Made by a program: the position numbers and the translations under genes | The notes under the pieces: generated by a model | What the model saw: only the letters and a program-made list of their open reading frames with translations | What the model was told of the DNA's origin: nothing | Database searches by the model: none | Part shown: positions 1 through 7,340 of the stretch, piece by piece | Numbering within the stretch: the first letter of the stretch is position 1 | How the letters are laid out: each line of letters starts with the position of its first letter | Source: Bradyrhizobium uaiense | GTDB lineage: Bacteria; Pseudomonadota; Alphaproteobacteria; Rhizobiales; Xanthobacteraceae | DNA length: 40,126 bases | Assembly: GCF_010811875.1 (NCBI RefSeq) | Contig: NZ_VKHP01000056.1 | Location: 1 to 40,126 of the forward strand | Direction: 5' to 3'

Positions 1-214
1 TGATGCTCCATCGGCTGAAGCGCCGGAACACGCTGTTCCAATCGCCGAAGACCTCCGGGAGATCGCGCCAGGGAGACCCCGTACGCACGATCCACAGCAC
101 TCCTTCAACGAACATTCGGTTGTCGCGCCCGGTCGAGCCCTTCTGATCGGGGCGCCCTATGATCAACGGCGCCATCCGCTCCCACGCCGCGTCGCTCAAT
201 ACCAAACGGTCCAT
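1..214 (-). CDS. IS5-family transposase, N-terminal part (cut by the window edge)
   Basis: Reading backwards from an ATG at 214 gives about 71 residues beginning MDRLVLSDAAWERMAPLI, then a GRDNRMFVEGVLWIVRTG stretch and a PWRDLPEVFGDWNSV stretch. These are the hallmarks of the N-terminal helix-turn-helix region (DUF4096-type) of IS5/IS427-group transposases, which in many such elements is the first of two overlapping frames. The catalytic DDE part lies beyond the window. It has no functional link with the polysaccharide genes. The frame stays open to base 2, so nothing suggests it is broken within the visible part. Confidence 0.85.
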   Translation of the reverse strand, partial: MDRLVLSDAAWERMAPLIIGRPDQKGSTGRDNRMFVEGVLWIVRTGSPWRDLPEVFGDWNSVFRRFSRWSI

Positions 215-285
215 CACACCCAAGGCGGCCTCCCCAAAAGCAGCCTTGAATCTGATTTGCTCCTAAAAGGGAATCCTTAGAGTCC
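1..285 (-). mobile_element. IS5-family insertion sequence, one end only
   Basis: The first 214 bases encode the N-terminus of an IS5-type transposase on the minus strand. The AT-richer stretch at about 240-285 lies between its start codon and the neighbouring phosphatase gene and would be the left end of the element, terminal inverted repeat included. The exact boundary and target duplication cannot be set because the other end is outside the window. The element stops just short of the phosphatase stop codon at 293, so it lies 3' of that gene without breaking it. Contigs often end in such repeated elements. Confidence 0.6.
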
Positions 286-292
286 ACACCAC

Positions 293-1069
293 CTAGACGG
301 CGAGCATGCTGCTGCCCTGGATCGTCAACAATGTGAGATTGCCGGTCGCAAAGGCACCCGTGTCGATATTGGCACGGTTATCCAGCAGTTCGGGCATCTG
401 CACCGGCGTATGGCCGTGCACAATGTATTTGCCGAAGTTCTGCTTGCTTTGCAGAAACTCCTCGCGGATCCAGAGCAGATCTGCCTCCTGCTGCTCGGCC
501 AGGGGCACTCCCGGGCGGACGCCAGCATGGACGAAGAAGAAATCACCGCAGCTGAATGTAAGGCGCAGCCTGGCGAGAAATTCCAGATGTTGGCGCGGCA
601 TCGCGCGCGCCAAATCTCGCACCAAGGCCTGCCGCTCCTCTTCCCCCGGGGCACTGGAGGGCGCCAACCCATAGGACATCAGCGTGTACAGCCCGCCAAC
701 GTGGAGCCACTCGGTCAGAAGCGACGGATTTCGCAGAACGTTGCCGAGAAATACCTCGTGATTTCCCTTCAGAAAGACGGTGTTGCCCCGGCGGCTTCGG
801 TTGATCAGGATATCGAGAGTGGCTCGGGAGTCCGGGCCACGGTCGACGTAGTCACCCATGTACACCTCGATGGCATAGCGTGGACGGCTTCGCGCGACGT
901 CGGCGTCGATCACCCGCAGCATCTGCTTCAGCAAATGGGCGCAACCGTGAATATCGGACATCGCGTAGATGCGTACCCCATCGGGCAGCCGCGGCTTGTG
1001 CCTCGCTGGGTGAGATCGGCGCGGTGACAGAATCTTGCGGCGCGGTTTCTCGCGAAAGGATCGAAACAT
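293..1069 (-). CDS. PPP-family metallophosphoesterase (serine/threonine phosphatase-like)
   Basis: This is a 258-residue cytoplasmic protein of the calcineurin-like PPP group, which hydrolyses phosphoesters with a two-metal centre. Counting from the ATG at 1069, the full signature is visible: DIHG near residue 39, GDYVDRG at 72-78, GNHE at 102-105, VHAG at 180-183 and HGHTP at 218-222. No signal peptide is seen. An upstream TTG at 1090 would add seven residues, but the ATG is the more usual choice. The family includes bacterial protein phosphatases (PrpA/B type) and Ap4A hydrolases, and the substrate cannot be told from sequence. It stands alone, with about 600 bases of gene-free DNA upstream. 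Its position next to an EPS locus containing a tyrosine kinase is suggestive at most, because PPP enzymes of this type act mainly on Ser/Thr phosphate. Confidence 0.92.
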   Translation of the reverse strand: MFRSFREKPRRKILSPRRSHPARHKPRLPDGVRIYAMSDIHGCAHLLKQMLRVIDADVARSRPRYAIEVYMGDYVDRGPDSRATLDILINRSRRGNTVFLKGNHEVFLGNVLRNPSLLTEWLHVGGLYTLMSYGLAPSSAPGEEERQALVRDLARAMPRQHLEFLARLRLTFSCGDFFFVHAGVRPGVPLAEQQEADLLWIREEFLQSKQNFGKYIVHGHTPVQMPELLDNRANIDTGAFATGNLTLLTIQGSSMLAV

Positions 1070-1664
1070 GTCAGCTCTGATGGGCCCCAACGGGGAGCAC
1101 GGTCTCGCAAATCAAGGTTCGCAAGCGCTTGTTGGAGTGCCAAGCCACGCGCGGAAGTGGTCCAGGCAGGACATCATGGGGGTAACCATGCTCAGATCTG
1201 CCGGCGCGGCGCGAAGTGAGACGCGCACAACCACGTTCGCGGGCCCGGCCGAGCCGACACGGGGCGCCGCAGCAGAGGTCGAGGAGCAAGCGTGGCTCGG
1301 CATTCCAATCGTCACCGTGTTGCGTTACGCCCGCCAAGCGCCTGAGCTCTGCGTGGGGTTACGAATTGCATAGTCTCACCATGGACCCTGCGCAAGCGCC
1401 CTGCGGGTCGCTCCGTGCAAGTGCGCTCGATTGTCGCCTGCTTGCAGGGCAGATTCCAGACGTCGCAGTGAATCAAGCTTACCGCTTAGGCGTTGCACCA
1501 ACCGTTTTTGAAATTTGGCGAGTTTGCGGCTTGGCCCATCTACATCGCTTGTAGTGTTGCCCTGCACAATAATTTGAGTGGGTGACCGGTCGTGCGGAGC
1601 GGGAATCATGATGACGTTATAGCTCAGAAGTGGAAATATCCCCGAGCAGCACAGGACTTAAGAA
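1070..1664. other. Gene-free interval between phosphatase and small membrane protein
   Basis: No reading frame here has a credible start, ribosome binding site and protein-like composition. It should hold the promoter of the phosphatase (leftward) and of the small membrane protein (rightward). I see no convincing sigma-70 boxes, tRNA or strong hairpin. Confidence 0.4.
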
Positions 1665-1880
1665 ATGCTTCCAGCCTTGATCTTGGCGGTGTCTTTTCTG
1701 CTCGGATTTTGCCTTGGCTACGCGACGCGCGCATGGCGATCGCACAAGCTTCGCGCGCACTACATGATGTATGGTCGCCATATCTCCTCGCAGAGGGGCT
1801 CGAGCTTTCCTGAGTCGTGGCGCGAACCGTCTGATGGCCGGCCGACGCTCGGACGATTTGGAGCGCGGGATATAACATAA
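1665..1880 (+). CDS. Small single-span membrane protein, unknown function
   Basis: A 71-residue product. Residues 3-22 (PALILAVSFLLGFCLGYATR) form one hydrophobic helix with a GxxxG-like spacing, followed by a basic stretch (RAWRSHKLRAHYMMYGRH) and a short polar tail. The positive-inside rule would put the C-terminus in the cytoplasm. The ATG at 1665 is preceded by a purine-rich stretch but no strong Shine-Dalgarno sequence. I do not recognise a named family. The hydrophobic helix with a flanking Arg/Lys cluster makes a real gene more likely than chance, but a 71-codon frame in GC-rich DNA remains uncertain. It stands alone between longer gene-poor stretches. Confidence 0.5.
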   Translation: MLPALILAVSFLLGFCLGYATRAWRSHKLRAHYMMYGRHISSQRGSSFPESWREPSDGRPTLGRFGARDIT

Positions 1881-2080
1881 GGCTGCGGAGCTGCCTCAAT
1901 CACTCCCCTGGGCCATCGCCGCCACCCGTCGCCCAATCAAGACGCGCCGGCAAGGCGCTGACAGTCGCGTTGACCCGTCTTGGTCACACTTCGTCCAATC
2001 TTCGGTCGGCAATATCTGTCCGGTTGCTTGTCTCGGCGCGAGCACCTAAGGTCCAATCGCGATCAGGGGGAACAGAAGCG

Positions 2081-2413
2081 ATGTCACGATCCTATGCTGG
2101 TCTAGTTGTACTCGCCCCGACGATGATCATTTTTGCCATGCCGGCGTCTGCCGCCGACTATGCGGTCCATCCGCGGAAAGCGCGCTCGGCGACACCAGTG
2201 CTGCAGATTGACCGTGGGCCGAAGCCTTACTGCGGCCCGCAATGCGGCTGCCCCGCGCCGGTCTATGTTCGGCACCGCTCGCTCGAGCAGGCCTACCCCT
2301 ATACTTTCGATCCGCGCACCAGGAGCGACGAGCCACACTATTACTATGGACGTAACCGGACTTACGTCCGCTACGTGAATCCGCGCAATCCCGACCTGGT
2401 ATTTCAGTATTAA
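2081..2413 (+). CDS. Small exported protein, unknown function
   Basis: The product has 110 residues from the ATG at 2081, which has a GGGGGA ribosome-binding sequence about 10 bases upstream. The longer frame beginning at 1970 has no such site and would bury the signal peptide. Residues 1-25 form a Sec signal peptide (hydrophobic core VVLAPTMIIFAMP, cleavage after ASA). The mature part is basic, contains a CGPQCGCP cysteine cluster at about residues 52-59 that could form disulfides, and ends in a Tyr/Arg-rich region (YYYGRNRTYVRYVNPRNP). No enzymatic motif is seen. Small secreted proteins of this build are frequent in Bradyrhizobium-like genomes. A periplasmic or cell-surface role is likely and nothing more can be said. 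Confidence 0.75.
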   Translation: MSRSYAGLVVLAPTMIIFAMPASAADYAVHPRKARSATPVLQIDRGPKPYCGPQCGCPAPVYVRHRSLEQAYPYTFDPRTRSDEPHYYYGRNRTYVRYVNPRNPDLVFQY

Positions 2414-2535
2414 GCCGGATTCAGGTGGCGTGGGAATCGGTCGATGAGAACGGCGCGATCGCTGGCGCCGCCGTCGTTCACGGCAAGCGCAACTGGCCCA
2501 CCGGCTGAATTGCATCCCTCCGCGCCGATTTTTTT

Positions 2536-3207
2536 TTAGCCACGCAGCATCGGAACGAAGGTCGGATCGATCGACTGAACTGCGTCTTGCAGGAAAGCCT
2601 TGCCGCGGTCCGATGCCCGGCGAAAGGCCGACACGATCGCCGGCCTCAGCCCCGGTCGGCGGGTCATGATCAGCCGAACGTCGTTCCCGGCGAGGTCCTT
2701 GATGTCGGGGTCAACGAGCAGATCGAAGCGGCCCGCGATGTCGAGCCGCACCGGCACCAACCGCATATCGTTCGGAGCAGTAAAATAGGCCATCTTCAGC
2801 GCCTCGAACACGACGGGATCGTGCGGGTCGCGTTGAGCCAGAAGCAGCGCCAACGCGAGCCAGAGTTCGGGGTTGTGCGGCGAGACCGACAGCGATCCCC
2901 TGACCCGGCGGATGGCGTCGGTATACTCGGCGGATTGCACGGTTGTCGGTTTCTTCCGGCCGGCCTCGATAGCCTGCAGCGCGACGATCAAAGCGTGGTT
3001 GCTTTCCAGCTCCGATTTGAAGGGCGAGAGCATTTCCGACAGGAATGGAACCTTTCCATCCCAGGCCGAACTGATCTTGGCGGCATCGGATGGAAATGCC
3101 ACGCGATCCAGCGCCGTCGTCCGCACTACGGCGGAGACGACGACGTAACATCCGATGGTCAGTGCCAGTGCCATCAGAGGGATGCGAACTCCGCTCAATG
3201 AAGCCAT
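2536..3207 (-). CDS. Membrane-anchored helical (TPR-like) protein, unknown function
   Basis: A 223-residue protein with one N-terminal hydrophobic helix (residues 9-29, IPLMALALTIGCYVVVSAVV), which is an uncleaved anchor or a signal peptide. The rest is probably periplasmic and alpha-helical. Around residues 95-125 the pattern of paired helices (SLSVSPHNPELWLALALLLAQR) resembles a tetratricopeptide repeat, but I could not define a full repeat series. It is the last gene of a leftward three-gene group and starts 53 bases after the polymerase-like gene 3261-4670. The co-transcription suggests a helper role in polymer assembly or chain-length control, which is inference only. Nine T residues (2529-2537) overlap its stop codon. 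Confidence 0.8.
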   Translation of the reverse strand: MASLSGVRIPLMALALTIGCYVVVSAVVRTTALDRVAFPSDAAKISSAWDGKVPFLSEMLSPFKSELESNHALIVALQAIEAGRKKPTTVQSAEYTDAIRRVRGSLSVSPHNPELWLALALLLAQRDPHDPVVFEALKMAYFTAPNDMRLVPVRLDIAGRFDLLVDPDIKDLAGNDVRLIMTRRPGLRPAIVSAFRRASDRGKAFLQDAVQSIDPTFVPMLRG

Positions 3208-3260
3208 GTCCGGTGAGAGGTCAGGCGGTTCAATCCAAAGGCATTCTATTTCATCGCGCT

Positions 3261-4670
3261 TTAGCGTTTGAGACCGCTTGTACGGCCGGCGGATTGTGCA
3301 AGTCCAAGCCCGATCATGACGGCCACGATAATCCTCGTCGCCGGGCTCGCGAGGCTCGCGTCAAGGAAACCTTCGCAGAACACGATCAGAACACCGGCGG
3401 CCGCCGCCGATGCGAAAAAGGAATCGCGTCCTCGCCGAACGGCGCCGCGAAACATAACGACGAAAAGCTGGGCAGCGAAGCCTGCCAGTATCACGAGTGC
3501 CAGTCGCCCCGACTCGATCGCGACCAGGACTGCCGTGGAAGGCGGGACAACCTGCTCTGCGGCATCAACGCCCTGATAGGCTCGAGACGCCACGGAGAAC
3601 GTTCCGACTCCGTTCCCCAACCACGGTGCCTCCGAGAGCAGGCGCCCTGCCAGTGCCACCGTTTCTTGAGGGAACGCGGCAAGGCCAAGCAGGCTCGAAC
3701 CGACGGACAGCAAGCGCGGCACGGTGAGAGCGCCGACGATTGCTACAAGAACTGCAAACAAGACCGCGGATGGCCACGAGCGAAATCCGAGGCGGCGAAC
3801 CGCGGCGATGAAGCCGACCGCAGTCAGTCCGAAGCCAGTCGCGATCAGCAGTGTGTATCGCGCCAGGGCGACGATCGCGATGATCCCCACGAGGATCCCG
3901 AACGAACCGGAAAAGAGTCCGAGCCAAAGCCGGATAGAGGCCAGATTGCGAATGTCCCGCCGGTGCAGGTGTCTTTCGAGCGCTCGGGAAACGAGCGCGG
4001 TGTTGGCGACCGTAGCCAGCGCGGCTGCTGCGGGAAACGGACTCATCGGGGCGCCTGTGGCGGGAGTCATGGCGGCGAACCAATCAAGCCGGCCGAGCAC
4101 GACTTCGAGCGACATGAAGGTCGTCACTGCACACAACACAAACAGGATCGTTTCGGCCCTGTGGCGATCCCGGCAAATGATGACGGTCGATACCACCAGC
4201 GACACGTAGACGAAATAGACAAACAGGCTTTCGAGGGTAGCGCCCGGTTCAAGGCTGATGCGGCCCGGTAGCGACGGTTCGTTCAACGCGATCGACGTAG
4301 CCGACCAGATCGGGTTCACCAACGACGCGAATGGCAACGGCAGGATTTGCACCACCATCCAGACAGCGGGGACCAGGATCGTGACTGAAAATCGCTTCAG
4401 CAGCTGCCCGGTCGACGTGAGCTCGGCGTCCGCACCTCGGACTGCCGCGGCCAGTATGACGGCGGCGACGAGCGCGAGCGCGTGCTGTGCGAAACCGCCA
4501 TTTGCGATGATCAGGGGCGGAATCGCGGCTAATAGTATGGTGAGGAGGGAAGAGGCGACCGACAATATGTGAGACTTCGAAGCTGGGCTGGGGGAATGGG
4601 GCGGGAATGACTTCACCGCGACAGGAGGCGGCCAGTCCCGACTATCGCATATGGGAATACGCGACGCCAA
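3261..4670 (-). CDS. O-antigen ligase/polymerase-like membrane protein
   Basis: The product is an approximately 469-residue polytopic inner-membrane protein with about ten hydrophobic segments, starting near residue 36, and a long periplasmic loop in the second half. The loop holds a SEAPWLGNGVGTF stretch, the G-x-G-x-G-type element typical of the Wzy/WaaL (O-antigen ligase-like) superfamily, which joins lipid-linked oligosaccharides or transfers them to an acceptor. It sits between a secreted protein gene upstream and an anchored helical protein downstream, and close to the export gene at 5841. The start is uncertain: the listed one is a TTG, and a GTG at 4616 would remove 18 mostly polar residues without touching the membrane part. 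A second polymerase-like protein is encoded at 19887-21170, so which of them polymerises the EPS is unresolved. Confidence 0.82.
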   Translation of the reverse strand: MASRIPICDSRDWPPPVAVKSFPPHSPSPASKSHILSVASSLLTILLAAIPPLIIANGGFAQHALALVAAVILAAAVRGADAELTSTGQLLKRFSVTILVPAVWMVVQILPLPFASLVNPIWSATSIALNEPSLPGRISLEPGATLESLFVYFVYVSLVVSTVIICRDRHRAETILFVLCAVTTFMSLEVVLGRLDWFAAMTPATGAPMSPFPAAAALATVANTALVSRALERHLHRRDIRNLASIRLWLGLFSGSFGILVGIIAIVALARYTLLIATGFGLTAVGFIAAVRRLGFRSWPSAVLFAVLVAIVGALTVPRLLSVGSSLLGLAAFPQETVALAGRLLSEAPWLGNGVGTFSVASRAYQGVDAAEQVVPPSTAVLVAIESGRLALVILAGFAAQLFVVMFRGAVRRGRDSFFASAAAAGVLIVFCEGFLDASLASPATRIIVAVMIGLGLAQSAGRTSGLKR

Positions 4671-4769
4671 CCGCGCGGCCGATCACTGCTAGTCGAGACC
4701 GAAACTCATGCTGGAAGCACGTCTTCACAGGGGGAACCTGGGAGGTTCCCGCCACCGAACCATTTGACG

Positions 4770-5411
4770 CTATTTGACATGGCAATTTTGCGACAGATAG
4801 CTAAGAGCCGTCGACAATCCGCTGATCGGCACGACGCCAAGGATCGCGTTCGGTTTGGTCGCGATTTCGACCGAGAGCTCAGCGGTGCTCTGCCAGTCGC
4901 CGGCCACAAGCTTCGATGCGTTCGCGGGGAGACGGAGTGCCGCGCCGCCCTGGACCACGGATGCTTCAAACTCCGCGCGCTTTCCTCCCGCGGCCAAAGC
5001 CACGGTCGGCCGTTCCGAACGCGCCAAGGGTTCGAGGACGATGAGCGCGACGTCAATCCCGTCGCGGCCGCATTGCAGGCTCAAGCCGGCAAGGCGCGGG
5101 TCCGATTCTGAGCTGTCGACAACATGCATCGCTGAAATGGCGTCACTGCCGCCTTCGGGGTCTCTGCTTCTCACCAATCGCCATCCACCCTCGAGCTGCG
5201 TCGATTGACTGCCGGACTCGACTTGCCTGAAGGCCTCCTCGTCGCAGCGTCGTCGCTGCTCGGGACTGACACCGGATGCGCAATTCATCATGCTTGGCCG
5301 CGGCCCATCTGGACGCGGCGTCTCAGTCCGCCCGGAACCATGAGCGAGAACCATCAGAACGGTGCAGAGCAGCGTTAATCGTGTCATGGGCAACGACAGC
5401 GTAACCTTCAT
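4770..5411 (-). CDS. Secreted protein of unknown function
   Basis: A 213-residue exported protein. A signal peptide is seen at residues 1-28 (core LTLLCTVLMVLAHG); an internal ATG at codon 9 would still keep the core. The mature protein has four cysteines (CASGVS, RRCDEE, LQCGRD, QNC at the end), consistent with two disulfides in the periplasm. The middle part (a WRLVRSRDPEGG stretch, then LAGLSLQCGRDG and a C-terminal GLSTALSYLSQNC) recalls the layout of VasI-type or invasion-associated small secreted proteins, but the resemblance is too weak for a name. It is the first gene of the leftward group 5411-2536, and its promoter must lie in the intergenic region shared with the divergent export gene. 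Confidence 0.8.
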   Translation of the reverse strand: MKVTLSLPMTRLTLLCTVLMVLAHGSGRTETPRPDGPRPSMMNCASGVSPEQRRRCDEEAFRQVESGSQSTQLEGGWRLVRSRDPEGGSDAISAMHVVDSSESDPRLAGLSLQCGRDGIDVALIVLEPLARSERPTVALAAGGKRAEFEASVVQGGAALRLPANASKLVAGDWQSTAELSVEIATKPNAILGVVPISGLSTALSYLSQNCHVK

Positions 5412-5568
5412 TTGAACCGGGGCGGGCGCGTGGCCCGACTACGCCGCACTAGCATCAAAAGGTAATCGATGGCATCGCTCAATTTTGCTGCAGGCAACGG
5501 CAATGCCTGCGTCAGAGCCGCCTCTCCGCTGTGGCGGATCCGGCGATGCATTCAGCCATGACGTGAAT

Positions 5569-5594
5569 TGGAACATTCGAAAGCGAATGTTCCA
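5569..5594. promoter_or_regulatory. Perfect 11-bp inverted repeat, candidate operator
   Basis: TGGAACATTCG and CGAATGTTCCA are perfect reverse complements separated by AAAG. Each arm contains GGAACATTCG, and the centres of the arms are about one and a half helical turns apart, which suits a dimeric helix-turn-helix regulator. As RNA it could also fold into a stable hairpin with a four-base loop, but no U-run follows, so a terminator is less likely. It lies 250 bases upstream of the export lipoprotein gene and about 160 bases upstream of the divergent secreted-protein gene. Confidence 0.5.
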
Positions 5595-5675
5595 TGACGA
5601 GCCCGGGTCGAATGGAACTCATGATGGGGGTCGATTTCGCTGACCGATGACTGGAACTTGCGCATCGATAGCGAA

Positions 5676-5711
5676 TATCAGGCAGTGCTCCTGTATCAGG
5701 CAGCACACCTG
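5676..5711. repeat. Two tandem copies of an 18-bp element
   Basis: TATCAGGCAGTGCTCCTG (5676-5693) is followed directly by TATCAGGCAGCACACCTG (5694-5711). Fifteen of 18 positions match, with TATCAGGCAG and CCTG invariant. CACCTGT recurs once more at 5728-5734. Head-to-tail repeats at this spacing, 130-165 bases upstream of the export gene, fit cooperative binding of a regulator. Recent slippage is an alternative but would be expected to give higher identity. Confidence 0.5.
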
Positions 5712-5840
5712 TCTATTTAGAATCCGGTCACCTGTAACTAAGCTGCAACAAGGTCTCCTTATTCTGACCATCTCCTAAGGCTTCGTTGACGCGGCTTGGG
5801 GATTTTGACGAAGTGTAGCTTGGTGTGAGGGGTGCGCGTT

Positions 5841-7037
5841 GTGAGGCGTAGCGTTTTGTTATGGGGAGTCTTGCTCGGCATTCTGCTTTCTTCCGCAGGG
5901 TGCTCGATCATGCCGTCGTCGGGTCCCGAGGATCACGTTATCAAGAGCGAGATTACAAGATCTGGCCCGGACTACGTATTGGTCAAGCTCACACCGACCG
6001 TGGTCGACATTTTGAAGGAATACGGCCCTGGCGCCATCGCCGGGTCATTTCCTGATCATCGGCCGCCGCCGGGCATCAAGTTTGGCATCGGGGACACGGT
6101 GGCGGTGTCGATCTTCGAAGCTGCTGCGGGGGGCCTGTTCATCCCCGCCGAAGCCGGCGTGCGGCCAGGTAACTTTGTGGCGTTGCCAAACCAGAATGTT
6201 GATTTGAACGGGAACATTACCGTCCCCTATGCGGGGCAAGTGAAGGCCAACGGCCGCACCCCGGTCGACATCCAGAAGGACATCGTAAAGGCAATCGGAA
6301 ACCGCGCCATCGAGCCACAGGTGGTGGTGTCCCTGATCACGCAAAACACGTCCCTCATCAGCGTGCTCGGCGAAGTGAAAACGCCAGCTCGTTTGACGGC
6401 CAATGCGGCCGGCGAGCGTATCCTTGACTTGATCGCGCGCGCCGGCGGCCTGGCGGGGCCGGGCTGGGAGAGCTGGGTGACGCTGGAGCGAGGCGGCAAG
6501 CGTGCCACGGTTCCGTTCGGCGCCCTGATGTATCAGCCGGCCAACAACGTCTGGATCCATCCCGGCGACACGATTTATGTCTACCGCGAACCGCAGGTCT
6601 TCCTCGCCTTTGGCGCATTCACGATCGGAGGAAACTTCGGCGGTCAGGCCCAGTTCCCATTCGATATGTGGAAGATCACGATGGCGCAGGCGATGGCCAA
6701 GGCCGGCGGCCTGATTGACGCGCAGGCCGAGCCCGCGGGCGTCTACGTCTATCGGCGTGAGCCGCGCGAGTTGGTTGAGCGACTGGGCGCCGACTGCTCC
6801 AAGTTCACCGGCCCGCTGGTGCCTGTGGTCTACAACGCCGACTTCCGCGATCCGTCCGGCTTCTTCCTCGCCAGCAAGTTCGAAATGCGGGACAAGGATG
6901 TGTTGTTTGCCGCAAACGCTGCCACTGTCGACACCACCAAGTTCCTGACGTTCGTCCAGGCGGTGGTCGGCACCGCCAACAGCACGATTGTCGCCGCAAA
7001 CAACGCGCAGATCCTGCGGATCAACTCGCGGCAGTGA
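5841..7037 (+). CDS. Polysaccharide export outer-membrane lipoprotein (Wza/GumB/ExoF class)
   Basis: This is the outer-membrane channel component of capsule/EPS export. From the GTG at 5841 it has 398 residues. That start lies 8 bases after a GGGG-type ribosome-binding stretch, whereas the GTG at 5832 overlaps it. A lipoprotein signal peptide ends in a SSAGC lipobox, with the Cys at residue 21. The polysaccharide-export domain follows (KFGIGDTVAVSIFE, then DLNGNITVPYAGQV and GRTPVDIQ), then two SLBB-like repeats (about residues 165-240, with VLGEVKTPARL and WIHPGDTIYVYREP, and 250-335, with FTIGGNF and ITMAQAMAKAGGL). It is transcribed alone towards the convergent tyrosine-kinase gene, its inner-membrane partner. 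Near full length, with no sign of damage. Confidence 0.95.
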   Translation: MRRSVLLWGVLLGILLSSAGCSIMPSSGPEDHVIKSEITRSGPDYVLVKLTPTVVDILKEYGPGAIAGSFPDHRPPPGIKFGIGDTVAVSIFEAAAGGLFIPAEAGVRPGNFVALPNQNVDLNGNITVPYAGQVKANGRTPVDIQKDIVKAIGNRAIEPQVVVSLITQNTSLISVLGEVKTPARLTANAAGERILDLIARAGGLAGPGWESWVTLERGGKRATVPFGALMYQPANNVWIHPGDTIYVYREPQVFLAFGAFTIGGNFGGQAQFPFDMWKITMAQAMAKAGGLIDAQAEPAGVYVYRREPRELVERLGADCSKFTGPLVPVVYNADFRDPSGFFLASKFEMRDKDVLFAANAATVDTTKFLTFVQAVVGTANSTIVAANNAQILRINSRQ

Positions 7038-7052
7038 TGCTCGTGTGGGAAC

Positions 7053-7078
7053 GCTGGGCCGGCCATCGCCGGCTCAGC
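7053..7078 (+). terminator. Hairpin after the export gene
   Basis: GCTGGGCCGGC (7053-7063) pairs with GCCGGCTCAGC (7068-7078) across a four-base loop. Ten of the 11 pairs are Watson-Crick and one is a G-U wobble. It begins 16 bases after the stop codon of the wza-type gene. No U-run follows, so termination may need Rho, or the hairpin may protect the 3' end of the message. Confidence 0.5.
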
Positions 7079-7199
7079 CCGAACACAAGGCTTGGGGATC
7101 GAGCCCATGGCACGGAGCGCAGCCGAACGACCCGTGCGGCCTCTCTTGGGCTGACCGACCGGACGATCACGTTCGTTGCTTCGACGGATCAGGCCTCAA

Positions 7200-7340
7200 G
7201 AGCATGATCTGGAAACGTGGGAAGCGGCCCTCGCGACGAACGCGAGGCGTTTGCGCAGACATCATGCTCAAACGGCAGACATCATGCTCAAACGAAGGGC
7301 TAAAGCGACAGCGCGATTTAACCCAATCTCACGCGCTTTA
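7200..7340. repeat. REP/MITE-like palindromic element with an internal tandem duplication
   Basis: GAGCATGAT (7200-7208) pairs with ATCATGCTC (7261-7269). Inside it CCTCGCG (7229-7235) pairs with CGCGAGG (7241-7247). The 20-bp unit at 7255-7274 is repeated exactly at 7275-7294, which duplicates the right arm. A further stem joins TAAAGCG (7301-7307) with CGCTTTA (7334-7340), the latter touching the end of the kinase gene. Elements starting with GAGCATGAT and ending in ATCATGCTC are scattered through Bradyrhizobium and related genomes as I recall. Here it fills the space between two convergent genes and could act as a bidirectional terminator. Confidence 0.65.
7255..7294. repeat. Exact 20-bp tandem duplication
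   Basis: GCAGACATCATGCTCAAACG occurs twice head to tail (7255-7274 and 7275-7294) with no mismatch, suggesting a recent slippage event inside the palindromic element. It does not touch a coding region. Confidence 0.85.

Larger units (their letters stand above)
5412..5840. other. Divergent regulatory region between secreted-protein gene and wza-type gene
   Basis: About 430 gene-free bases between two divergent transcripts. It holds a hairpin-forming repeat (GCAGGCA at 5490-5496 with TGCCTGC at 5504-5510), a perfect 11-bp dyad (5569-5594) and a two-copy 18-bp tandem repeat (5676-5711). TTGACG occurs at 5786-5791 and 5805-5810, but neither has a good -10 element at the right distance, so I do not assign a promoter. 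The density of repeats suggests that control of EPS export is exerted here. Confidence 0.55.

Noticed and set aside
1970..2080. Longer start for the small exported protein
   Set aside because: The upstream 37 codons lack a ribosome binding site and would place the signal peptide inside the protein.
3090..4271. Plus-strand 393-residue open frame
   Set aside because: Antisense to the polymerase-like gene; strongly hydrophilic, low-complexity Arg/Asp/Glu-rich product typical of the complement of a membrane protein gene.
5786..5814. Sigma-70 promoter before the export gene from TTGACG boxes
   Set aside because: Neither TTGACG has an acceptable -10 hexamer 16-18 bases downstream.
5676..7294. CRISPR array
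   Set aside because: The only direct repeats (18 bp at 5676 and 20 bp at 7255) have two copies each, lie head to tail without spacers, and no cas genes are present.
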